From contig NC_069124.1 in NCBI RefSeq assembly GCF_026914265.1, positions 9,264,213 to 9,328,212 of the forward strand: a DNA stretch of 64,000 bases. The letters run 5' to 3'. Below the pieces are notes generated by a model. That model worked only from the letters and a program-made list of their open reading frames with translations. It did not search any database and was not told where the DNA came from. The first letter of the stretch is position 1; every line of letters starts with the position of its first letter. The position numbers and the translations under genes were made by a program. This document shows, piece by piece, positions 12,401 to 21,500 of the stretch. The stretch is from Mya arenaria. Its lineage: Eukaryota; Mollusca; Bivalvia; Myida; Myidae.

Positions 12401-15400
12401 CAAGGAAATAAATTTAAAGCAAATGAAATATTTTGGTTGTTTGGGGGCAAAACCCCTAGAAGCTCATAAACATTCTGTACTTTAAGGTCTAAGACAGAAT
12501 AATCCATGTACATAGAGGATGAGTTTTTAATCAATCATACATGCCAGATTACTCTTTTCAAGTGTGTGATGAAACACAAATTACAGTTAAAAGTATACCA
12601 GTACTGTGTGTGTTGACCAGAAATCGAGAATGAGAAAGTTCCAGAACTGCTGTGATACAGTTAATAAACTTTAACCCATGAGTCTTTCAATATGCAATAT
12701 GGGCCATACCAACAGCCATAGTGGTAACCTAGGTGGAAAATTGGCATAATGCAGGCCTCAAACTCATTGTAGCCAGAATACTAACATGGTACTGTAATAG
12801 TCCAAATAATTGTACGTTTACGGATTTTTTTACTTTTTTTGAAATGGCAAATCCTTCACGTACAAATTGTTTAGTATCAAAAGTGGGTAGTTATTCCGAT
12901 CAGGATTCCGGTTTAAAGCATTTAACATCTAAAAAATATCATAAAAACAAGAAATATTATCAGCTTATGTTATTTTATATCAGTTCCATTCATAAAAATG
13001 TCATATCCTATGAATAATTATGAGTTTGACGTGTTTTTTTTGGCTACCAGACAAATCGGCCCCTTACCAAATCGGCCCCTAGTTGAAAAGGCTACCTTTT
13101 CGGCCCATTACCAAATCGGCCCCATCCTGTAGATGTTTCGGCCCCTTATTACGGAGACATTTCGGCCCTTATTTTCATTTTGTTTTTTTTATTTCTAAAT
13201 ATAAGTAAAAAACATAGAATTTCATTTTTTATCTGAAAAGAAGTTTTAATGAGATATGTTTATTCACATAAAGCTATATATGCATACAAAAGTATTGATA
13301 ACAAGAGATGTTAGTGAAACATTTATGCCCCCTTGGGAGCCAAATTGTTAGTAGGATTTGGACACTTAAATAAAATATGGACAATCAGAAAACCTTTTTT
13401 CAGCTTACAGTCACACTGACCTTGACCTTTGACCCACTGACCTCAAAATCAATAGGGTTCATCTGCTGGTCATGACCAATAAGCCTATCTAGTATGAGGT
13501 CCCTGGGTCAAAGCGTTCTCAAGTTATTGATCGGAAACCGTTTTTCATGTTAAGGTCACACTGACCTTGACCTTTGACCCACTGACCTCAAAATCAATAG
13601 GGTTCATCTGCTGGTCATGACCAATACACCTACCAAGTATGAGGTTCCTGGGTCAAAGCGTTCTCAAGTTATTGATCGGAAACCGTTTTTCATGTAAAGG
13701 TCACACTGACCTTGACCTTTGACCCACTGACCTCAAAATCAATAGGGTTCATCTGCTGGTGATGACCAATACACATACCAAGTATGAGGTCCCTCGGTCA
13801 AAGCGTTCTCAAGTTATTGATCGGAAACCATTTGGTATTCCGACCGACCGACAGACAGACAGACCGACCGACCGACCGACCGACCGACCGACATGTGCAA
13901 AACAATATACCCCACTTTTTTCAAAAGGGGGCATAATAAAAATAGATTTAAACGGAAATATTTTTATACTGGAACACAAATATACATGTGAACATAGACA
14001 TTTATTCATGAGATTCTTTGTTTTATAAAACTAAATCGAGTTAAAACATAAATCTATAGACTTAAAAAAAAAAAAATGAAATAATCTTTAAAATAATATA
14101 CATAAGCATGTTGCTAATATTTACAAGAGGAATAATGATATGTGTTTTATATCAAGTCCACTATCTAAAACTGTTTCAAGGTCGCATGCTGTAGATGGCA
14201 TCAACATTTCTCAAAAACTCCTCACACATAACCTCATGCGAGTATTATGAGTCCAACTCACCCATAATCCTCGCGTCAATGTCTACATACCGCGCTCTAC
14301 GCTAACGGCCACAGGCTATCTCCGACACGAGTATTAGCTGTTATTTTTTTTCAAGACAGTCTAATGGCGAATTGTCACATTCCACACAGGTGTCAGGCGT
14401 TGGAATTTGTGACACTTTACAAGTTAATTCGTCTACACTCAAGGTCACCAAAAAATGTCAAAAAGTACACAGCAATAAAACGTTATCATTATTATGTATG
14501 CATTGAATATTGAAATAAGGGTATATTTTTATGACAATATTGAGAGCAATAGTATACCTCAAATATGTACATAATAAATTGATGGTTGAAACGTAAAGGA
14601 ATATGGAAAAGCAGTTTACCATGTCTAATCATTTAAATAAACAAAATATGAATTTGTGACCATGTAGCTTTTAATTAAATCATGTATTATCTTTGATTTA
14701 TTGATACTTTAATAACCTGAAAAAATAAACTTCAACTAAGCTGTACACCAGATTTTATCATTTACTGTAAGTTAAAAAAACATGCTAATATAAATCTTTC
14801 AATTTTGATAATACCATGTCACACATGTGTGTAATTTATAATGTACCGATGCAACTATGACACTAGCCAATGTGAGTCTTATACAACAGCTTCGATATAA
14901 TTTTGGCATCATATGCATTTTATTCCAACATTAGTTATGGGAAATCTTGATGTCACATACAAAGCCATATTTGGAAAGTGTTATACTTTGTTATACAGTT
15001 TTGAGACGTTGTTTTGAGACGTTGTTTATATTACTCAAATCTTCTTTAATCAGCTGTAAAAACATTAACAAATTAAAGACACGTATTCATTCACATGTCT
15101 TTTCACACTCACAACACACACAAAGAACGCATTGTTCAAAGACAATTTTTCTATGAAATCTTTATTGATCAATTGATATTTATTTTAGTTATAACAAAAT
15201 ACGTTCTTACATATTTTTTTAACATTTTATATTAAAAATAAGGGTTTAAATTTAAATTTAGATTTGAATGATTTTTTATCAATCTTATCAATGTTTTTCA
15301 TGAACATTGTCTATTTGTGAATATCCAGATCTCATTTACAATCTTTTGAAATAAAAGTTGACAAATTATTCTTTTCTTTACGTATTAAAAATAAAATTAA

Positions 15401-16749
15401 ATTAAGGGGCCGAAATGTCTCTGTTGAAAATCAGTAAGGGGCCAGTGATTTTTATTTTAATTTTCAAAACCACCTGTGGCTTTACAATTGGGAAAATAAG
15501 CGTGTTATTTCCCAAAATTGGGAAAATACAATGAACATTAAAATGGTCATTTAAAATAACCAGTAACAAAGAAACCTATTAAAACTGTTTCAACTCTCTT
15601 TAATGACAGTTAGTATCATCAAAACATGATTTTTGTGCCAAATGATCCCTATCAATGTTGGGAAATTCTTCATAAATAATAACAAAGTATATAATTTTTA
15701 TAATGAATAACATTGATATTTTCATCATAATATGCACTGACTCTGTTAACACCTTACATTGTTTAATCCCTTGTTTTAACTCTTTGAAATAATGAATTTT
15801 TTAATTAACAATTTCTTAATTCCTCTTAAATTGGATACAAAATCTGCTGTCTAATAGAAATGATGACTTTCACACTCATAAAGAGAATGGAATTAATATA
15901 TCAATATTTTTATTTTTTTCCAATTTCCAAATAGTCAGACTTGTTTGCAATTGATCAAAAAACAAATGAATGCATTTTGTAAAATTTCATCAACATGTTT
16001 CCTTTGGCATTCATCAAAAAGTAAATACACCATCATTATAATAAATAAATACTTTGTCATTTCACCCAGTTGTCTTACTTTCAGTTTCACTTCTCAGTTC
16101 TGTCATTTTCCGATATTGGCAATGAAGGTCAATGTCATGTATGTAAACATGTAGGTGAGGCATGACAAAGAACAGCATTGTATATTATTTTAATCCCCTC
16201 CTGCACCGATTTTTGGCGAGGGGAAACAGCCGTTATTTGGCGGTAAATTTCAGAAAAAAAAATCACTGGGGGCCGAAACGTCTCCAGTCAATTTAATTAA
16301 GGGGACGAAATGGCAGGGCCGAAACGTCTTAGGGGCCGATTTGGTAAGAGGCCGATTTAGTAAGGTGCCGATTTGTCTCGCTCCCATTTTTTTCATTTCT
16401 TGCTGTCAAAACATAGCGATATGTCTACTGAATAAACCTAGGCTGTGTCCTAACAACACACACACATTCCTGCCATTCTTGTGGTTTGGTTTTCCAATCT
16501 GGATCATATCGTTTGATTAGAATTGTAAATGGGTCGTACTGTCCACTATTCATACCTTATGTCATTATTGACCGAAAGAAGTGATTCGTGGAACTTGTTC
16601 AACACTTCTTTTTCAGCCTTTTTCTTCTCTGTGCCCTTTTCAATAGCGCAGCCATCAGCTAAGTTTTGAAAAACTTTAGCAACACTTGAACGTAACCTTT
16701 GTGTCAATTTTATAGCTTGGAGAATTGTTTCTGTTTGGTTGTCTGACAT
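6356..16749 (-). CDS. MED27: Mediator complex subunit 27 (complete gene, 7 coding exons)
   Basis: MED27 is a subunit of the upper tail/middle part of Mediator, the nuclear complex linking transcription factors to RNA polymerase II. Coding exons on the minus strand are 16749-16556, 12371-12233, 11952-11822, 10946-10853, 10534-10430, 8883-8806 and 6490-6356. They total 876 nt, giving 291 aa plus TGA (human about 311 aa). All introns are GT-AG and phases match at every junction. Family signatures seen: LRSSVAKVF in the N-terminal helix, LQAYKWSNK at the end of exon 2, the exon 5 block beginning ISLGRVLRA, and the C-terminal PCLKCGK, LPPTWRD and DVCRQ. The CxxC pair near the C terminus is a family feature. 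The start is the only in-frame ATG after an upstream stop, and it has A at -3. Recognition is from memory of the human protein, not from a search. Confidence 0.95.
6491..8805 (-). other. MED27: MED27 intron 6
   Basis: A 2.3 kb intron almost half filled by the repeat-core element at 6.94-8.06 kb. The rest is AT-rich with no recognised feature. Confidence 0.85.
6943..8055. repeat. Repeat-core element with about six 145-bp units
   Basis: Units carry GATTTGACCTAGTGACCTAG at about 7267, 7419 (variant), 7559, 7706 and 7852, giving a spacing near 145 bp. The left end is GACGCAAATGCGGCGTAACG, and the right end is a simple run of CCCGCCCG units (8008-8034) then ATTCTATTACACG. The layout of tandem cores plus microsatellite tail matches non-autonomous bivalve elements. 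Confidence 0.75.
8806..8883 (-). CDS. MED27: MED27 exon 6
   Basis: Twenty-six residues starting VTESATAATLHFY align with VTDHATTALLHYQ in human MED27. The acceptor is TTCCCAG and the donor is ATT|GTAAGA, phase 0 at both ends. About six residues that precede VTD in vertebrates (near NYQVFQ) are absent here. Confidence 0.92.
8884..10429 (-). other. MED27: MED27 intron 5
   Basis: A 1.5 kb intron holding the foldback element at 9.63-9.75 kb; otherwise AT-rich. Confidence 0.85.
9628..9745. repeat. Foldback (hairpin) element
   Basis: Arms 9645-9669 (starting GTGTAAGATAGGTTCAT) and 9704-9728 are inverted copies matching at 24 of 25 bases. Weaker pairing continues outward (TCTACCATAGCCG against TCTTCCATGGCCG reversed). 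The 34-bp loop is GC-rich with TCGCGCAGGG. It is a short inverted-repeat mobile element or its remnant. Confidence 0.75.
10430..10534 (-). CDS. MED27: MED27 exon 5
   Basis: Thirty-five residues starting ISLGRVLRAQVALRGLMIE align with the vertebrate TLGKVLKVIVVMRSLFID block, followed by VNVRGFTEDNPDESK, which matches the VKGYNENVYTEDG region. The acceptor is TAACAG and the donor is AAG|GTTTGC. Confidence 0.92.
10535..10852 (-). other. MED27: MED27 intron 4
   Basis: A 318-bp intron with no feature beyond its splice sites. Confidence 0.85.
10853..10946 (-). CDS. MED27: MED27 exon 4
   Basis: The acceptor CTTTCAG supplies T to complete AAT (Asn). Thirty-one residues follow, AVETLLSRRTVKIPEM onward, aligning with the vertebrate DVISRIDRMFPEMSIHL segment. 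The exon ends VLQ in phase 0 before donor GTTTGT. Confidence 0.92.
10947..11821 (-). other. MED27: MED27 intron 3
   Basis: An 875-bp intron, the half nearer exon 3 occupied by a dispersed repeat (11.32-11.76 kb). Confidence 0.85.
11322..11760. repeat. Dispersed repeat with short inverted ends
   Basis: The left end has AAATAAGAGCTATCACAGAG and the right end has GAATAGCTCTTCTTATTC, whose reverse complement shares ATAAGAGCTAT-like sequence with the left. Internal units (GTTTCAATGCAAT, TGCAAAACCTAAACC, AAAGGGCCATAATTTGCAT) match those at 4.5-5.1 kb. Confidence 0.6.
11822..11952 (-). CDS. MED27: MED27 exon 3
   Basis: The acceptor TTTCAG leads into VSELAGYAANILD, followed by a Lys/Arg-rich linker (NKFKRTQ, AKRLKRTPP). 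This corresponds to the basic, poorly conserved segment around SAKRRPKAQ in human MED27 and could serve as a nuclear localisation signal. The exon holds 43 codons plus AA, with donor GTAGGT. The alternative reading through the donor meets TAG at once, which supports this boundary. Confidence 0.9.
12233..12371 (-). CDS. MED27: MED27 exon 2
   Basis: The acceptor TTTTGCAG precedes a T that completes the AG left by exon 1 (Ser). The exon then encodes 46 residues, ELEKTGSALT onward. The end, PVYQQVLQAYKWSNK, is nearly identical to the vertebrate LLQAYKWSNK block and is the strongest single diagnostic for the family. The donor is AAG|GTGTCT and the exon ends in phase 0. Confidence 0.95.
13049..16378. 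mobile_element. 3.3-kb inverted-repeat DNA transposon, no transposase seen
   Basis: The outermost AGACAAATCGG at 13049 is matched inverted by CCGATTTGTCT ending at 16378. Inside both ends stand several subterminal copies of AAATCGGCCCCTTACCAA or its variants (left to about 13170; right from about 16262, inverted as GGGGCCGATTTGGTAAG and GGGGCCGAAACGTCT). An internal copy lies at about 15403. No transposase-like open frame is present in the AT-rich interior, so it is non-autonomous. No clean target-site duplication could be fixed by eye. The superfamily is uncertain. Confidence 0.7.
13301..13936. mobile_element. Nested repeat-core element with TTATGCCCCC termini
   Basis: It starts ACAAGAGATGTTAGTGAAAC and soon TTATGCCCCCTT (13323-13334), matched inverted by AAGGGGGCATAA ending at 13936. 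Between are three 145-bp cores (CTTGACCTTTGACCCACTGA at 13421, 13566 and 13711), nearly identical, and a GACCGACC/GACAGACA run (13841-13890). It is young (cores almost uniform) and lies inside the larger transposon. The architecture is that of pearl-like bivalve elements. Confidence 0.8.
16556..16749 (-). CDS. MED27: MED27 exon 1 (start codon exon)
   Basis: This exon encodes 64 codons plus two bases, starting MSDNQTETILQ. Residues 11-27 (QAIKLTQRLRSSVAKVF) match the vertebrate QALRSSVSRVF helix, and SLLSVNNDI matches NLHSVNRDL. The donor is G|GTATGA. Upstream in frame there are only non-ATG codons until a stop, so the ATG at 16749 is the start. Confidence 0.93.
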
Positions 16750-16860
16750 TTTCAAACCGTCCTTTTTCGCTGAGCTGTGTCGCGAAAACAAATTATTATT
16801 TAGAGCCGCTTAAATCAATATAACTCTACTATTGGTCCATGTGTTTAGAAATGATATTTT
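16750..16860 (-). promoter_or_regulatory. MED27: Putative MED27 proximal promoter
   Basis: This is the sequence immediately upstream of the MED27 start codon. A CCAAT pentamer (minus strand, 16835-16831) lies about 85 nt before the ATG, and two short CpG-containing stretches flank it. No clear TATA box is seen at a suitable distance. The call rests mostly on position. Confidence 0.3.
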
Positions 16861-18538
16861 AAACTAGTCTAATTTAATTCAATAGACAAACAAACTATAT
16901 CATTACAATCATAAAACATATAAAAATATTTGACAAATATTGATTTTGAATATAATTTTTTCAATGATACAAAATTGAGTATTATACCTATACCGTATAG
17001 CAATGTATAGGCTACACACTACTAAGTTTTAGGTCGTTTTTCATAAAAGTTACATTTCATGGTAAAAAACGGAAAATATTTCGACTTTCGATGGGTTTTT
17101 TTCGATCCACCGGGATCAATAAATTGGTCCTAGTTATAAGCAAAAATAAACAAATTATAATGATATGTGACATGAGAGGAACACACAAACTGAATGTATA
17201 ACAGTAAAATCAGTATACACAATGTATGATCGAATGACTCTCCATTATGTATAGGGTAGTTGGAGCAAAATATGTGCGAGATATAAGAACATTAGCTATC
17301 AAATCTTGACGTTATATGAATATATGAATGAAAAATAGTATTCATTGTATACACAGACAGGCCATTATCAAAATAGTTTGGCTGTGATACAGCCAGTCAT
17401 GTACACACTCACAAATTCCAAAAATAGACGGAAGAAAAGCAATAAAACACTAAAACTGCTTTAATCTGAATTGTCAATAGAGTCGTTTCACGTGGTCAAT
17501 TAGAGTCGCAAACATTTTGACACACTGTTTACCATTCAGCAAACAGATAGTTTGTTCAAATATTGACACAACAAGCCTCAATCAATATAATGAAGAAAGT
17601 AAACATTTGAGATTACTAGGCATTTCTATATACACCCTTATTTGCCTTGTATCAACAAAGATATAAATTATTTGAACGTTATCAAATATTTCCCCGGGAT
17701 ATAAAAGTAACGATATTGTTAAACAAACTGTGTTATACTTAAAATATTAGTTCATACCCCCAGAAGGCAACACCGCATGTTGTCATGTCTCTCTAGTTTG
17801 GGCGAACAACACATTCTTTTTACAGAATACATTTAAAACTCGAATACGCTATTTTTTGTTTGTTTTGTCACAGAAAAGTCAAAATTAGTCTTCAATGCAT
17901 TGTAATGACAATGTTTGATTCATTTGAAGCGGTGCTATTAATTAATAAAACTAGTAATTTTATTATATGTTTCTGACCAAGTGTAATCGTATTCCAAAAC
18001 GGAAATAAATCAAGAAAGTATGAGGTGTAATATTACTTTGTAAATACTAAATAGACAACTGACACGCAAATCTGAAGTTCCGGTAGTGCACTTAACATTA
18101 ATCAATAAAATTGCATAATAGAATTTTGAAAACAAAATGTTAAAATTAAATGTAAAGTTTTATCTCAAATGGGTAAAGCGCTTTTGAAGTTAATATGTTG
18201 AGACGTCTTTTATCAGTAACATAGCTCTGTCGACAACAGCGCACAATATTTTTGACCCGAACAGTAAATATTTACTTTGACAAATATTTCAAACGTAAGT
18301 GTTTACATAAAGATATAATATGGTTAGCATTGTACGGCTAAACTGTTCAAACCCTTCTTCTAGCGGTTAAGTCGATAGGCTTCTTTATCATATAAAGAAA
18401 AGAATAAAGATAACACACGTGGGAATTTTCGTGTTAATTAATAACTGAATCCGTGCAATAAAATGCCATTTTAATATGTACCGAATCTGCATGCACAAAC
18501 AGGATTACGCTTGCAAATATATGGGTCACATAACTTAA
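16860..18538. other. MED27 upstream spacer, no gene seen
   Basis: AT-rich intergenic DNA between MED27 and the 28-bp array. There are no long open frames, no tRNA and no clear repeat unit. Confidence 0.5.
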
Positions 18539-21500
18539 CCATGTATTGAAACCGTTCATGTATAAACCATGTATAGTACACGTTTATGTCCTAACCATGT
18601 ACGGCGCACGTCCATGTAGTAACCATGTATAGTGCACGTTCATGTCCTAACCATGTATGGCGCACGTCCATGTACTAACCATGTATAGTGTACGTTCATG
18701 TCCTAACCATGTATGGCGCACGTTCATGTACTATACATGTATGGCACACGTCCATGTACTAACCATGTATAGTACACGTCCATGTACTTACCATGTGTGG
18801 CGCACGTCCATGTTCTAAACATGTATATTGCACGTTCATGTCCTAACCATGTGTGGCGCACGTCCATGTACTAACCATGTATAGTGCACGTTCATGTCCT
18901 AACCATGTGTGGCGCACGTCCATGTACTAACCATGTATAGTGCACGTTCATGTCCTAACCATATGTGGCGCACGTCCATGTACTGACCATGTATACTGCA
19001 CGTTCATGTCCTAACCATGTATGGCGCCCATCCATGTCCTAACCATGTATGGCGCACGTCCATGAACTAACCATGTGTGGCGCACGTCCATGTACTAACC
19101 ATGTATAGTGCACGTTCATGTCCTAACCATGTATGGCGCACGTCCATGTACTAACCATGTATAGTGCACGTTCATGTACTAACCATGTATGGCGCACGTT
19201 CATGTACTAGCCATGTATGGCGCACGTTCATGTACTAACCATGTTTGGCGCACGTTCATGTACTAACCATGTATGGCGCACGTTCATGTACTAACCATGT
19301 ATGGCGCACGTTCATGGACTAACCATGTATGGCGCACGTCCATGTACATGTACTAATCATGCATGGTACACGTTCATGTACTAACCATGTATGGCGCACG
19401 TCCATGTACTAACCATGTATAGTGCACGTTCATGTCCTAACCGTGAATGGCGTACGTCCATGTACTAACCATGTATAGTGCACGTTCATGTCCTAACCAT
19501 GTATAGTGCACGTTCATGTACTAACCATGTATGGCGCACGTTCATGTACTAACCATGTATGGCGCACGTCCATGTACTACCCATGTTTGGCGCACGTTCA
19601 TGGACTAACCATGTATGGCGCACGTCCATGTACTAACCATGTATGGCGCACGTTCATGGACTAACCATGTATGGCGCACGTCCATGTACTAACCATGTAT
19701 GGCGCACGTTCATGTACTAACCATGTATGGCGCACGTCCATGTACTACCCAAGTTTGGCGCACGTTCATGTATTAACCATGTATGGCGCACGTCCATGTA
19801 CTAACCATGTATGGCGCACGTTCATGGACTAACCATGTATGGCGCACGTCCATGTACATGTACTAATCATGTATGGCACACGTTCATGTACTAACCATGT
19901 ATGGCGCACGTCCATGTACTAATCATGTATAGTGCACGTTCATGTCCTAACCGTGAATGGCGCACGTCCATGTACTAACCATGTATAGTGCACGTTCATG
20001 TCCTAACCGTGTATGTTCATGTACTAACCATGTATAGTGCACGTTCATGTAAAAACCATGTATCGTGCACGTTCATGTACTAATCATGTATAGTGCACGT
20101 TCACGTACTAACCATGTATGGCGCACGTTCATGTACTAACCATGTATGACGCACGTCCATGTACTTACCGTGTATAGTGCACGTCCATGTACTAACCATG
20201 TTTGGCGCACGTTCATGTACTAACCATGTATAGTGCACGTTCATGTACTAACCATGTTTGGCGCACGTCCATGTACTAACCATGTATAGTGCACGTTCAT
20301 GTACTAACCATGTATGGCGCACGTCCATGTACTAACCATGTTTGGCGCACGTTCATGTACTAACCATGTATGGCGCACGTCCATGTACTAACCATGTATA
20401 GTGCACGTTCATGTACCAACCACGAATGGTACACGTTCATGTCCTAACCATGTATGGCGCACGTTCATGTACTAACCACGAATGGTACACGTTCATGTCC
20501 TAACCATGTATGGTACACGTTAACGTACTAACCACGTTTGGCGAACGTTCATGTACTAACCACGTATAGTGCACGTTTATGTACTAACCATGTATGGCGC
20601 ACGTTCATGTTCTAACCATGTATGGCGCACGTCCATGTACTAACCTTGTATAGTGCACGTTCATGTACTAACCATGTATGGTACACGTCCATGTACTAAC
20701 CATGTATGGTGCACTTTCATGTACGTACCATGCATGGTGCACGTTCATGTACTAACCATGTATGGTGCACGTTCATGTACTAACCATGTATGGTGCACGT
20801 CCATGTACTAACCATGTATGGCGCACGTTCATGTACTAACCATGTATGGCGCACGTTCATGTACTAACCATGTATGGCGCACGTCCATGTACTAACCATG
20901 TATAGTGCACGTTCATGTACTAACCACGTATGACGCACGTCCATGTACTAACCATGTATAGTGCACGTTTATGTACTAACCATGTATGGCGCACGTTCAT
21001 GTACTAACCATGTATGGCGCACGTCCATGTACTAACCATGTATAGCGCACGTTCATGTACTAACCACGTATGGCGCACGTCCATGTACTAACCATGTATT
21101 GTGCACGTTTATGTACTAACCATGTATGGCGCACGTCCATGTACTAACCATGTATAGTGCACGCTCATGTACTAACCACGTATGGCGCACGTCCATGTAC
21201 TAACCATGTATAGTGCACGCTCATGTACTAACCACGTATGGCGCACGTCCATGTACTAACCATGTATAGTGCACGTTTATGTACTAACCACGTATGGCGC
21301 ACGTCCATGTACTAACCATGTATAGTGCACGTTTATGTACTAACCACGTATGGCGCACGTACATGTACTAACCATGTATAGTGCACGTTTATGTACTAAC
21401 CACGTATGGCGCACTTCCATGTACTAACCATGTATAGTGCACGTTCATGTACTAACCATGTATGGGACACGTCCATGTACTGACCATGTATAGTGCACGT

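Larger units (their letters stand above)
12372..16555 (-). other. MED27: MED27 intron 1
   Basis: A 4.2 kb intron, most of it an inserted DNA transposon (13.05-16.38 kb). The remaining 0.7 kb next to exon 2 and 0.2 kb next to exon 1 show no feature. The open frame at 12733-13017 overlaps the transposon edge and is not recognised. Confidence 0.85.

Noticed and set aside
12733-13017. 94-codon frame beside the MED27 intron transposon
   Set aside because: Low-complexity, Lys/Tyr/Asn-rich translation of AT-rich DNA; no recognised domain.
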